A stretch of 64,000 nucleotides of DNA from JAWXBK01 sp040878185. Lineage in GTDB: Bacteria; Pseudomonadota; Alphaproteobacteria; Dongiales; Dongiaceae. This document shows positions 9,070-17,256 of the stretch, piece by piece. Within the stretch, counting starts at the first letter, position 1. The number at the start of each line of letters is the position of its first letter. The notes under the pieces were generated by a model. It ran no database searches. It was not told the DNA's origin and saw only the letters and a program-made list of their open reading frames with translations. The position numbers and the translations under genes are program-made. Location of the stretch: positions 156,040 through 220,039 of the forward strand of contig JBBDMS010000059.1 of NCBI GenBank assembly GCA_040878185.1, in the 5' to 3' direction.

Positions 9070-9095
9070 TGACCGATAGGTCACGGTATCTGACC
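9070..9095. promoter_or_regulatory. TGACC/GGTCA repeats in the gltD-uppP intergenic region
   Basis: The 302-nt divergent gap (8948-9249) contains an inverted repeat TGACC-GATA-GGTCA at 9070-9083. A further TGACC lies at 9091-9095, exactly 21 bp (about two helical turns) from the first. This spacing is what one expects for a dimeric or cooperatively binding regulator of gltD or uppP. The run after it (TTAAATTATAG, 9096-9106) is unusually AT-rich for this genome and could be a -10 region. Apart from this and the 13-bp repeat I see nothing else in the gap. Confidence 0.3.
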
Positions 9096-9249
9096 TTAAA
9101 TTATAGCGAGGAGGGCATTCAAGCCAGAAACCACCATGTTGTGCGAGTCCCGGACGACCGATTTGGTAATCAATTCGGAACTAATCCTGTACTTGGGGCG
9201 GTATCCCGCCGATGGTATAAGCGGCCGCGGAGTTGCAGGGGATTCGAGC

Positions 9250-10062
9250 GTGCCGCTTATCCAGATTCTGGTCCTGGCACTGATTCAGGGCCTGACCGAG
9301 TTTCTGCCCGTCAGCTCGTCCGGCCATCTAATCCTGGTGCCGGCGCTGACCGGCTGGGAGGATCAGGGGCTGGCGGTCGACGTCGCCGCCCATGTCGGCA
9401 CGCTGGTCGCGGTCCTGATCTATTTCTGGCGCGATGTCGGGCGGATGCTGGCGGGTATCGCGCGCCTCTTCATCGGGCGCTTCGACCCGGGGGCAAAGCT
9501 CGCCGCCTTCCTCCTGCTCGGCACCATCCCCGCCCTCGGCGCCGGCTATCTGATCGACGAATATGCCGGCGACCTGTTCCGCCGGGTCGAGATCGTCGCC
9601 TGGACGCTGATCGGCTTCGGCATCCTGCTCTGGATCGCCGACCGCATCGGCCTCACGATCCGGCGGGTCGAACACATGACCCTGGCGCAGGCGCTCTTCG
9701 TCGGCTTCGCGCAGGCGCTCGCCTTCATTCCCGGCACCAGCCGCTCGGGCGTCACCATGACGGCGGCACGCCTCGTCGGGTTCGAGCGGCAGGAGGCGGC
9801 GCGCTTCTCGTTCCTGCTCGCCATTCCGGCGATCTCGGCGGCCGGATTGTGGAAGGGTTACGAGCTCTACGAAACCGGATCGAGGGCGCAGCTCGAGGTC
9901 GCTTTGACGACCGGGGCGTTCTGCGTGCTGACCGGGTTGTTTGCGATCGCCTTCATGATGCAGTGGCTGAAACGCGCGAACTTCACGCCGTTCGTCATCT
10001 ATCGCCTGCTGCTCGGCGGGCTGCTGCTTTATCTCGTCTATGTCGAAGGCTGGTGGGCCTGA
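9250..10062 (+). CDS. uppP: Undecaprenyl-diphosphatase (UppP/BacA)
   Basis: A 270-residue integral membrane phosphatase that turns undecaprenyl diphosphate into the monophosphate carrier used for peptidoglycan and O-antigen synthesis; overexpression in other bacteria gives bacitracin tolerance. I chose the GTG at 9250, because the family starts with a sequence like this one (PLIQILVLALIQGLTEFLPV) and an AGGGG lies upstream. Both catalytic signatures are present: QGLTEFLPVSSSGHL near residue 15, and the PGTSRSGVTMT loop near residue 160. About eight membrane helices can be picked out. It converges on the NDUFA9-like gene, a common neighbour in alphaproteobacteria. Confidence 0.94.
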   Translation: MPLIQILVLALIQGLTEFLPVSSSGHLILVPALTGWEDQGLAVDVAAHVGTLVAVLIYFWRDVGRMLAGIARLFIGRFDPGAKLAAFLLLGTIPALGAGYLIDEYAGDLFRRVEIVAWTLIGFGILLWIADRIGLTIRRVEHMTLAQALFVGFAQALAFIPGTSRSGVTMTAARLVGFERQEAARFSFLLAIPAISAAGLWKGYELYETGSRAQLEVALTTGAFCVLTGLFAIAFMMQWLKRANFTPFVIYRLLLGGLLLYLVYVEGWWA

Positions 10063-10081
10063 AGCCCGGGTCCGAAAGCTT

Positions 10082-11014
10082 CTACAGCCGCGCGCCGCGC
10101 CGATAGCGGCGCAGATAGGTCGGCAGGATCGCCGCCATCGCGGTCGGCTCGATACCGAGCGCGGCGAATCCGGGCGCGGCACCGCTGGCGACATTATCGG
10201 CCCGCAGCAACCTGACCTGGTCGCGGGTCAGCGGCGGCACCGGCAAAAGGCCGAGGAATGTCGCCATGATTCCAGCCGCCCAGAACGGAATTGGCAGCAA
10301 CAACCGCCGCCGGCCGATCTCGACCAGCATGCGTTCCATCAGCGCCCGGAACTCCAGCATTTCCGGTCCGGCAAGCTCATAGGTCTGGCCGGCGGTTTCC
10401 GGGCGGTCGAGCATCGTCGCGATCGCGGCTGCGACATCGCCGACATAGACCGGCTGGAAGCGCGTCCGGCCGCCGCCGATCAGCGGCAAGACGGGTGCGA
10501 TGCGCGCCATCGCGGCGAAGCGATTGAAGAAGGAATCCTCGGGCCCGAAAATGATCGAGGGCCGAACGACCGTCGCATCGGGAAAGGCTTCGCGCGCGAC
10601 CTGCTCGCCGATCGCCTTCGAGCGCGCATAATCGGAGATTGAATCCGGATCGGCGCCGAGCGCCGACATTTGGATGAGACGGGTTGCACCGGCCGCATGG
10701 GCGGCCATGGCGATGCGCTTCGCGCCATCGACATGAACCGCCTCGAAGGACTGACGGCCTCTCGAATAGAGAATGCCCACCAGATTGATCACCGCATCGG
10801 AACCTTCGATGCAGGCGGCGACCGACGCGTCGTCGCGGATATTGGCGCCAATCGGCGTGATCTGCCCGACATGGCCGAGCGGCTTCAGGAACTGCGCCTG
10901 GGCCGGACGCCGGGCAGCGACCCGGATCACCCAGTCGCGACGGGCGAGCTGCTGGACGACATAGCGGCCGACAAAGCCCGTGCCGCCGAAGATGGTCACC
11001 GATCGATTGGCCAT
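10082..11014 (-). CDS. NDUFA9-like NAD(P)-binding epimerase-fold protein
   Basis: A 310-residue atypical short-chain dehydrogenase. The N-terminal TIFGGTGFVGRYVVQQLARR is the TGXXGXXG nucleotide-binding loop. The catalytic Tyr-Lys pair survives as SDYARSKAIGE, and GPEDSFFNRFAAMARIAPVLPLIGGG is typical of the complex I NDUFA9 subfamily. These proteins bind NADP(H) and in mitochondria join the complex I deep-active transition region. The bacterial member is often found beside uppP, as here (19-nt convergent gap). Whether it associates with complex I in this organism is unproven. Confidence 0.86.
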   Translation of the reverse strand: MANRSVTIFGGTGFVGRYVVQQLARRDWVIRVAARRPAQAQFLKPLGHVGQITPIGANIRDDASVAACIEGSDAVINLVGILYSRGRQSFEAVHVDGAKRIAMAAHAAGATRLIQMSALGADPDSISDYARSKAIGEQVAREAFPDATVVRPSIIFGPEDSFFNRFAAMARIAPVLPLIGGGRTRFQPVYVGDVAAAIATMLDRPETAGQTYELAGPEMLEFRALMERMLVEIGRRRLLLPIPFWAAGIMATFLGLLPVPPLTRDQVRLLRADNVASGAAPGFAALGIEPTAMAAILPTYLRRYRRGARL

Positions 11015-11120
11015 GCCTCAATTCCCGGCGCGAATGCCGATCCCGTCACCCGTCCGTTCCGATATTGGCGGGTGCGCGCCAATATAGCCACGCGGCAGGC
11101 CGAGAAAAGGCCCAAAACCG

Positions 11121-11148
11121 ATTGACAATGAGGGGGTCTTGGCGACAA
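11121..11148 (+). promoter_or_regulatory. Sigma-70-type promoter for tRNA-Leu
   Basis: TTGACA at 11121-11126 (perfect -35), 16-nt spacer, then GACAAT at 11143-11148 (four of six -10 positions). The tRNA begins 28 nt downstream, which fits a short leader. The spacer holds a GGGGGTCTT that is also found in the promoter-like site at 16920-16948. Confidence 0.6.
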
Positions 11149-11176
11149 TCGCGCCCCTTGGCGACCCGCCCTCAAT

Positions 11177-11263
11177 GCCCAGGTGGCGGAATTGGTAGAC
11201 GCGCAGGTTTCAGGTACCTGTGGCCGAAAGGTCGTGGAAGTTCGAGTCTTCTCCTGGGCACCA
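11177..11263 (+). tRNA. tRNA-Leu (anticodon CAG)
   Basis: An 87-nt class II tRNA. The acceptor stem GCCCAGG (11177-11183) pairs with CCTGGGC (11253-11259); a discriminator A and an encoded CCA follow. The D-arm has GGAATTGGTAGACGC. The anticodon stem CAGGT/ACCTG closes a seven-base loop TTCAGGT, giving anticodon CAG, which reads the CUG codons that dominate leucine usage in this GC-rich DNA. The long variable arm (GTGGCCGAAAGGTCGT) is typical of leucine tRNAs, and TTCGAGT is the T-loop. Confidence 0.97.
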
Positions 11264-11436
11264 TCGAATTGTCGCCGCTTTGGATCGGCGCCCTGCGATG
11301 ACGAGACGCAAGGCGCCGCTCGCGCGCCCGAAAGCATAGCGCAAGCGAATCGCCATCGCCTGCGTACCGATCGAGAGCGGCTGCCGATCGCCGGCGAAGA
11401 GATCAGGAGCGATCGGCGATCGCTCGGGGACGTGTC

Positions 11437-12069
11437 ATGAGCGATCTTCGAATCGAGTTTCACCGCAACGACCTGCCGGACGGGCTCGATCTCGGCCGCG
11501 CCGTTGCGGTCGATACCGAAACCATGGGTCTCAATCTCACGCGCGACCGCCTCTGCCTGGTGCAGCTTTCGGCCGGCGACGGCGTTTGCCATCTGGTGCA
11601 GATCCCGGCGGTTGGCGCCGGCAGCCAGCATCGCGCGCCCAACCTCACGGCGCTGCTCGGCGATGCGCGCGTCACCAAGATCTTTCATTACGCCCGGTTC
11701 GATGTGGCGATGCTCCATCGCAATCTGGGCGTCGATGTCCAGCCGATCTACTGCACCAAGATCGCCTCGAAGCTGACCCGTACCTTCACCGACCGGCATG
11801 GGCTCAAGGATCTGTGCCGCGATCTGCTCGGCGTCGAAGTCTCGAAGCAGCAGCAGAGTTCCGACTGGGGCGCCCCCGAGCTGACGCAGGAACAGATGCG
11901 CTATGCGGCCTCGGACGTCGCCTATCTCCATGCGCTCAGGGAGAAACTCGATGCGATGCTGGCGCGGCTCGGCCGCAGCGAGCTCGCTTTGTCCTGCTTC
12001 GCCTTCCTGCCGACCCGGGCCCGGCTCGACCTTGCCGGCTGGCCGGAGGAAGACATCTTTCAGCATTGA
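11437..12069 (+). CDS. rnd: Ribonuclease D-like 3'-5' exonuclease (catalytic domain only)
   Basis: A 210-residue DEDDy exonuclease. Catalytic residues are visible: Asp26 and Glu28 in VAVDTETMGL, Asp89 in HYARFDVAML, and Tyr156/Asp160 in RYAASDVAYLH. The C-terminal HRDC domains of E. coli RNase D (375 aa) are missing; short exonuclease-only proteins are usual in alphaproteobacteria. The likely role is trimming of tRNA or other structured RNA 3' ends, in keeping with the tRNA gene just upstream, although the adjacency may be chance. It is the first gene of the co-oriented rnd - kdsD - lptCAB - rpoN run. Confidence 0.88.
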   Translation: MSDLRIEFHRNDLPDGLDLGRAVAVDTETMGLNLTRDRLCLVQLSAGDGVCHLVQIPAVGAGSQHRAPNLTALLGDARVTKIFHYARFDVAMLHRNLGVDVQPIYCTKIASKLTRTFTDRHGLKDLCRDLLGVEVSKQQQSSDWGAPELTQEQMRYAASDVAYLHALREKLDAMLARLGRSELALSCFAFLPTRARLDLAGWPEEDIFQH

Positions 12070-12157
12070 GGCGGCGGACGGCGCGAAGCGGCCGGTATTC
12101 GGGTCGAAAAAGTCCGCTGTCGCCGCGCTTTACCGCTTGGGTGTAAACTCCATCGCC

Positions 12158-13156
12158 ATGAGCCTTGCCCGCAAAACCGGATCGTCGACCCCCGCCCGGC
12201 CGGCCGCCGGATCGCTGGCGACCGGTCGTCACGTGCTGATGACCGAAGCGGCTGCCGTGACGGCGCTTGCCGCCTCCCTCGATGGCGCCTTCGAGCGCGC
12301 CGTCGACCTGCTGTTCGCCCATCGCGGCCGGATCGTCGTGACAGGCATGGGCAAATCCGGCCATGTCGCGCGCAAGATCGCAGCGACCCTGGCCTCGACC
12401 GGTTCGCCCGCGCTCTATGTGCATCCGGCCGAAGCGAGCCACGGCGATCTCGGCATGCTGACCACCGAGGACGCGCTGATCGCGCTGTCCAATTCGGGCG
12501 ACACGCCGGAACTCGGCGACATCCTCAATCACTGCAAGCGGTTCAACATTCCCTTCGTCGGCATCACCTCCGGTGCGCCGAGCGCGCTCGCCGATCTCGC
12601 GACCGTGGCCCTCCTGTTGCCGCCGGCCGAAGAAGCCTGTCCGATGGGGCTCGCGCCGACCAGTTCAACCACGATGATGCTGGCACTCGGCGATGCGCTC
12701 GCGATCGCGCTGCTCGAGCGGCGCGGCTTTTCATCGGAGGATTTCCGCAACCTGCATCCGGGCGGCCGGCTTGGCCGCAAATTGCTGCGCGTCGGCGACC
12801 TGATGCATGACGGCGATGAAGTGCCGGTGACGGCGGCGACCACCGGGATGGACGAGGCGATCCTCGTCATCACCGCGAAGCGCTTCGGTTGCGTCGGCAT
12901 CGTCGACGACAAAGGCGCGCTGCTCGGGATCATCACCGACGGCGACCTGCGCCGCCACATGGCGCCCGATCTGCTCAAGAAGCCGGCCGCGGCCATCATG
13001 ACCGGCACACCGCACACGATCCGCCCCGATGCGCTCGCCGCCGAGGCGCTGCGCGTCATGAACGAGAACGCCATCACCAGCCTCTTCGTCACCGTCGCCG
13101 GGCAGCCGGTCGGCATTCTTCATATTCACGACTGCCTGCGGGCAGGCGTGGCCTGA
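12158..13156 (+). CDS. kdsD: Arabinose-5-phosphate isomerase (KpsF/GutQ family)
   Basis: A 332-residue protein that converts ribulose-5-phosphate to arabinose-5-phosphate, the first step of Kdo synthesis for lipopolysaccharide. Residues 40-175 form the SIS domain (VVTGMGKSGHVARKIAATLA, YVHPAEASHGDLGML, SNSGDTPE). The hinge FRNLHPGGRLGRKLL leads into two CBS domains (VGDLMHDGDEVP... and AAAIMTGTPHTI...). I start at ATG 12158; its upstream region has no strong Shine-Dalgarno. It is followed by lptC, lptA and lptB, the LPS export genes, so synthesis and export of LPS are encoded together. Confidence 0.95.
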   Translation: MSLARKTGSSTPARPAAGSLATGRHVLMTEAAAVTALAASLDGAFERAVDLLFAHRGRIVVTGMGKSGHVARKIAATLASTGSPALYVHPAEASHGDLGMLTTEDALIALSNSGDTPELGDILNHCKRFNIPFVGITSGAPSALADLATVALLLPPAEEACPMGLAPTSSTTMMLALGDALAIALLERRGFSSEDFRNLHPGGRLGRKLLRVGDLMHDGDEVPVTAATTGMDEAILVITAKRFGCVGIVDDKGALLGIITDGDLRRHMAPDLLKKPAAAIMTGTPHTIRPDALAAEALRVMNENAITSLFVTVAGQPVGILHIHDCLRAGVA

Positions 13157-13164
13157 GCGGCAGC

Positions 13165-13830
13165 ATGGCAAAAGCCGAAACCTTTCCGCCGCAGGTTTCG
13201 GCCCGCCCGCCGCGTTTGCGCCGTCCCGGCGGAACGCGGCTCTGGCGCACGCTCAAGCTGCTGCTCCCGACGGTCGCGACATTGTTCATACTGCTGCTGA
13301 TCTTTTGGTCGCAGAGCAATCTCGAAGAGAGCCGCTTCCAGATCGGCATCACTGAGCTGTCGACCGAAGACATCAACAATATGACGATGCTCAATCTGCG
13401 CTTCGACGGCATGGACCAGGAAGACCGGCCGTTTTCGATCACCGCGGATGCGGCGAAGCAGAACACCGATCTCTCCGGTGTCATCGACCTGATCGAGCCG
13501 CGCGCCGACATTACGCTCGGTGACGGCACGTGGGTCGCGCTGATGGCGTCGGGCGGTCACTATGACCGCGACGCGCGGCGGCTCGAACTGTCGGGCGGCG
13601 TAAATGTGTTTCACGATCGCGGCTTTGAAATCAGTTCCGAAGGCGCCAACGTCGATCTCGCCACCGGCACGACGAGCAGCGATCAGCCCGTCAGCGGGCA
13701 CGGACCGGCGGGCGAGCTGACGGCGGCCGGGTTTCGCGTCATGAACGACGGCGAGCGCATCCTGCTGAACGGGCCGGCGCGGCTTAATTTGTTCGCGGCC
13801 GGCGAGGATCAGGAGGTCGAGGCCGAATGA
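13165..13830 (+). CDS. lptC: LPS export protein LptC
   Basis: A 221-residue single-pass membrane protein. A cytoplasmic N-terminus with many Arg and Pro residues is followed by one transmembrane helix (LLLPTVATLFILLLIFW, about residues 33-49). A periplasmic beta-jellyroll comes next (TMLNLRFDGMDQEDRPFSIT, ITLGDGTWVALMASGGHYDR). LptC joins the LptB2FG extractor in the inner membrane to the periplasmic LptA bridge. It starts 8 nt after kdsD, and its last four bases overlap the lptA ATG, so the two are translationally coupled. Confidence 0.9.
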   Translation: MAKAETFPPQVSARPPRLRRPGGTRLWRTLKLLLPTVATLFILLLIFWSQSNLEESRFQIGITELSTEDINNMTMLNLRFDGMDQEDRPFSITADAAKQNTDLSGVIDLIEPRADITLGDGTWVALMASGGHYDRDARRLELSGGVNVFHDRGFEISSEGANVDLATGTTSSDQPVSGHGPAGELTAAGFRVMNDGERILLNGPARLNLFAAGEDQEVEAE

Positions 13831-14666
13831 AACTTAGGTGCCTTCGCCGCATCGCGCTGGCGCTGCTGGTCTGCCTGCTGGCCTCCCTGCTGGCGGGGCC
13901 GCTCGTCGCACCGCACGCCGCCGCGCAATCGATCGGCAGTTTCGACGTCGGCGCGACCAGTGGCGACATCCAGATCGACGCCGAAGACGGCATCGAGTGG
14001 CGCCGCGAGGAGAGCGTCTATATTGCGCGCGGCAATGCCCGTATCGCGCGCGGCGATCTCGCGGTCTATGCCGACACGCTGAAGGCATTCTATCGCGGCG
14101 ACGGAACGACCGCCGGCGAGATCTATCGCGTGGAGGCGACCGGCAATGTGCGCCTCACCTCGCCCGGCGAAACCGTCTATGGCGAATATGCCGTCTACGA
14201 TGTCGAGCGGAAGGTGCTGGTGATGACCGGCGGCGACCTCATGGTCGAGACGGAGAATGAAATCATCACCGCGCGCGACAGCCTCGAATACTGGCAGGAC
14301 CAGCAGGTGGTCGTCGCCCGCGGCGATGCCGAAGTCGTACAGGAAGCGGAGAACCGCCGGGTCCGTGCCGATACGCTGACCGGGTTCTTTCGCGAGGACG
14401 ATAGCGGCGAAGTCGGGCTCTTCCAGGTCGAAGCGGAAGGGGGGGTCCGGATCCAGCGCGGCGATGAAATCGCGCGGGCCGGCAAGGCGGTCTACAATCT
14501 CGATACCGAAATCGCCACGCTCACCGGTGGTGTGAAGATCACCCAGGGCGAAAGCCAGCTCAACGGCGATTTTGCCGAATTCAATCTGCGATCCGGTGTA
14601 AGCCGGCTGCTGGGCAGCGGCGAAGACGACGGCCGCGTGCAAACCCTGATCGTGCCCGGCGACTGA
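13827..14666 (+). CDS. lptA: LPS transport periplasmic protein LptA
   Basis: A 279-residue secreted protein with a signal peptide (LALLVCLLASLLAGPL, cleavage near HAAAQ). The OstA/LptA beta-jellyroll repeats follow (VYIARGNARIARGDLAVYAD, VEATGNVRLTSPGETVYGEY, VVVARGDAEVVQEAENRRVR, IATLTGGVKITQGESQLNGD). LptA forms the periplasmic bridge that carries LPS to LptDE. At 279 residues it is well above the 185 of E. coli LptA, so the single chain may span more of the periplasm. Its ATG overlaps the lptC stop. Confidence 0.9.
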   Translation: MKLRCLRRIALALLVCLLASLLAGPLVAPHAAAQSIGSFDVGATSGDIQIDAEDGIEWRREESVYIARGNARIARGDLAVYADTLKAFYRGDGTTAGEIYRVEATGNVRLTSPGETVYGEYAVYDVERKVLVMTGGDLMVETENEIITARDSLEYWQDQQVVVARGDAEVVQEAENRRVRADTLTGFFREDDSGEVGLFQVEAEGGVRIQRGDEIARAGKAVYNLDTEIATLTGGVKITQGESQLNGDFAEFNLRSGVSRLLGSGEDDGRVQTLIVPGD

Positions 14667-14676
14667 CGATCTGCCG

Positions 14677-15492
14677 ATGCCCGAGCAGCCGACGGACGCA
14701 AGACGAATCACAGGGGATATGGTGGCGGACGCAAAAGCAGATCTTACCGCGCGGGCGGAGACGATTCCCGACCGCGGCCTGGTCGCATGGCGTGTCGGAA
14801 AATCGTTCCGCAAGCGGCCGGTGCTGCGCGATGTGACGGTATCGGTGCAGCGCGGCGAAGTGGTCGGTCTGCTCGGTCCGAACGGCGCCGGCAAGACCAC
14901 CTGCTTCTACATCATCACCGGCCTGATCGCGACCGATACCGGTACCGTGGCGATCGACGGCACCGACATCACCGCGCTGCCGATGTATCGCCGCGCGAAA
15001 CTCGGCGTCGGCTATCTGCCGCAGGAAGCCTCGGTGTTTCGCGGGCTGACGGTTGCGGAAAATATCCGCGCCGTGCTCGACGTCGTGCAGCCGGCGCGCG
15101 AACGCCGCGAAGCGCGCATCGACCGGTTGCTGCAGGAGTTTTCGATCGCGCATCTGCGCGATGCGGCGGCTTCGGCGCTGTCCGGCGGCGAGCGGCGCCG
15201 CGTCGAGATCGCGCGTGCGCTCGCGACCGATCCCGGCTTCATCCTGCTCGACGAGCCGTTCGCCGGCATCGATCCGATTTCGGTAGCGGATATCCGCGAG
15301 CTGGTCGCCCATCTCAAGGATCGCGGGATCGGCGTTCTCATCACCGACCATAATGTGCGCGACACGCTCGATATCGTCGATCGCGCCTATATCCTGCATG
15401 AAGGTGTCGTGCTGCGCGAAGGAAGGCCGGCCGAGATCGTGCTCGATCCCGACGTGCGGCGCGTCTATCTGGGCGAACGCTTCTCGCTCTGA
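14677..15492 (+). CDS. lptB: LPS export ABC transporter ATPase LptB
   Basis: A 271-residue cytoplasmic ATPase that powers LPS extraction with LptF and LptG, which are not in this window. Walker A is GPNGAGKTT, the Q-loop lies in YLPQEASVFRGL, the signature is SGGERRRVEIARAL, Walker B is FILLDEPFAGID, and the switch His is in ITDHNVRDTL. About 35 extra N-terminal residues precede the usual start; an internal ATG at 14719 preceded by AGGGGAT is an alternative. It lies 10 nt after lptA and 5 nt before rpoN, a layout conserved in many proteobacteria. Confidence 0.95.
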   Translation: MPEQPTDARRITGDMVADAKADLTARAETIPDRGLVAWRVGKSFRKRPVLRDVTVSVQRGEVVGLLGPNGAGKTTCFYIITGLIATDTGTVAIDGTDITALPMYRRAKLGVGYLPQEASVFRGLTVAENIRAVLDVVQPARERREARIDRLLQEFSIAHLRDAAASALSGGERRRVEIARALATDPGFILLDEPFAGIDPISVADIRELVAHLKDRGIGVLITDHNVRDTLDIVDRAYILHEGVVLREGRPAEIVLDPDVRRVYLGERFSL

Positions 15493-15497
15493 CCGCG

Positions 15498-16892
15498 ATG
15501 GCCCGCCTTGCGAGCGCGCTCGTTCAAAAGCAGGCCCAGCATTTGGCCCCGGCGCAGCAGCAGTCGCTGTCCATCCTGCAACTCCCGGCCGGCGATCTGG
15601 CGGCCCTGATCGAGGCGGCGCTCGTCGAGAACCCGTTTCTGGAACGCCAGGATGGGCCCGAGGGCGATGCGATTCGACCGCACCGCCAGCGCGGCACTGC
15701 GATCGGCCGCGGCGGGCTGCCGATGCCGCCGGTTTCGGCCGGTGCTCCTCCGGCGCCCGCCGCCGACCCGATCGAGGGGATCGCCGATCCGGGCGCGACC
15801 AGCCTGCGCGCCTATCTGATCGATCAGCTCCGTCTCGAGATTGCCGATCCGCTGGCCCGTACGATCGCACTGCATCTGATCGATCTCTGCGCCGAAACCG
15901 GCTATCTCGCCGGCGATCCCGGCGAGGTCGCGACGATGCTCGGCGTCGGGCGCGACGCGGTCGACCAGGTGCTGACGCGGCTGCGCCAGTTCGAACCCGC
16001 CGGCATATTCGCGCGCAATCTAGCCGATTGCCTCGCTTTGCAGCTCGATCCCGGTGAACGCGACGATCCGGCGATGACGACGTTGCTCGCCAATCTCGCG
16101 CTGCTCGCCGCGGGCGATCGCGATGCGCTGGCCGCGCGCTGCAACGTCGATCGCGAACGGCTCGACGCCATGATCCGGCGCATCCGCTCTCTCGATCCGA
16201 AGCCCGGTTTGCGGTTCGCTGCCACCCCGACCGTCTGGACGGTACCGGACATCCTGGTCGAGCGCGACGGCGGCCGGTATCGCGTTCGCATCAATCCGGC
16301 ACTCGGCGCCGGCTTCGCGCTCGATCTCGCCGGCTATCGCCGCCTCCATGCGGCCGCACGACAGCGCGAGGCGAAAGACACGCTGCGCCAGCAATTCGAT
16401 GCGGCGCGCGGCCTGCTTTCGGCCGTGGAGCGACGGGCGGTCACGCTTCTCGCGATTGCCGAGGCGATCGTCGATCGCCAGCGCGGCTTTTTCGAAGAGG
16501 GCGCGACCGCGCTCGAGGTCTTCACGCAGCGCCAGCTCGCGACGCAACTCGAACTCGACGAAAGCACGATCAGCCGTGCGATCGCCGACAAGACGATGAC
16601 CACACCGCGCGGACTTTACAGGTTCGATTTCTTCTTCGACCGGGGTATCGCGCAGGCCGGAACCGAGGGGTTTTCCACAGCCCGTCTGCGCGGCCGAATC
16701 GTGGCTCTGGTCGCTGCCGAAACGCGGCCGCTGAGCGATGCGACGCTCGCGGCGGCGCTCGCCGCGGAAGGCTGGGCGGTCGCCCGGCGGACGATCGCCA
16801 AATACCGGGAATCGTTGAAGATTCCGCCCGCGTCGCGGCGTCGCCGGGAGACCGGCGGCGGTCGCGCCCGAAGGATCCGTCCACGCGCCTGA
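15498..16892 (+). CDS. rpoN: RNA polymerase sigma-54 factor
   Basis: A 464-residue sigma-54. The glutamine- and leucine-rich region I, which contacts activators, is at the N-terminus (LAPAQQQSLSILQLPAGDLA, then a VENPFLE element). The core-binding domain spans about residues 95-330. The DNA-binding part has the helix-turn-helix LATQLELDESTISRAIADK and the diagnostic RpoN box ARRTIAKYRESLKIPPASRR near the C-terminus. Sigma-54 serves nitrogen-regulated and other activator-dependent promoters. The gene follows lptB by 5 nt. It is normally followed by hpf and ptsN; here hpf is only a remnant. Confidence 0.96.
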   Translation: MARLASALVQKQAQHLAPAQQQSLSILQLPAGDLAALIEAALVENPFLERQDGPEGDAIRPHRQRGTAIGRGGLPMPPVSAGAPPAPAADPIEGIADPGATSLRAYLIDQLRLEIADPLARTIALHLIDLCAETGYLAGDPGEVATMLGVGRDAVDQVLTRLRQFEPAGIFARNLADCLALQLDPGERDDPAMTTLLANLALLAAGDRDALAARCNVDRERLDAMIRRIRSLDPKPGLRFAATPTVWTVPDILVERDGGRYRVRINPALGAGFALDLAGYRRLHAAARQREAKDTLRQQFDAARGLLSAVERRAVTLLAIAEAIVDRQRGFFEEGATALEVFTQRQLATQLELDESTISRAIADKTMTTPRGLYRFDFFFDRGIAQAGTEGFSTARLRGRIVALVAAETRPLSDATLAAALAAEGWAVARRTIAKYRESLKIPPASRRRRETGGGRARRIRPRA

Positions 16893-16919
16893 CGCGGCAG
16901 AATCGGAGGCCGGTCAAGC

Positions 16920-16948
16920 TTGACAGGCTAGGGGGGTCTTCTTATGGT
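16920..16948 (+). promoter_or_regulatory. Sigma-70-type promoter for the hpf remnant/ptsN
   Basis: TTGACA at 16920-16925, 17-nt spacer, then TATGGT at 16943-16948. The left side is part of a 12-bp perfect palindrome, GTCAAGCTTGAC (16913-16924). It lies just after the rpoN stop and would let ptsN be transcribed independently. Confidence 0.45.
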
Positions 16949-17022
16949 CCGCGCCTCGCGATTGCCGGCCCCGAATGCGACGAGGCGGGATAGAGCAAGC
17001 GGCCAGGCGTTGAACGGATTTC

Positions 17023-17205
17023 ATGCAGATCGACGTTAACGGCAAGCTTCATATCGGACGCTTTGCGCACGCACATCGAACGGGATTTTGCGGCCAACTT
17101 CCACCCGATAACGGTAATGCCATCGGTCATGCGAATCGCATCAAAGCGCCTGGGAATCGCTGACGGCGCCGCAGGCGAGCGAACGAGCTGACAAGGGGAA
17201 GGCGG
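17023..17205 (+). pseudogene. hpf: Degraded ribosome hibernation-promoting factor (hpf/raiA) remnant
   Basis: From ATG 17023 the frame reads MQIDVNGKLHIG, which matches the conserved start of HPF-type proteins (MQI-V-GK-...-DIG). Directly after, only the frame shifted by one reads DALRTHIERDFAANF, the next conserved HPF stretch (GDALRTHIE). Compared with a typical ATCGGCGACGCT junction the DNA reads ATCGGACGCT (from 17051), so about 2 nt appear to be deleted. One codon also seems lost after GK. Similarity fades after about 17108, and the shifted frame ends at TGA 17189-17191. A working HPF needs about 100 or more residues, so this is a relic. The position between rpoN and ptsN is exactly where hpf sits in other proteobacteria. 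The right edge given here is approximate. Confidence 0.7.
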
Positions 17206-17256
17206 GCGCGCTGCTTTGACGGCTGCTGCGCGCATGACCCCTGTAACGGAGTTACT

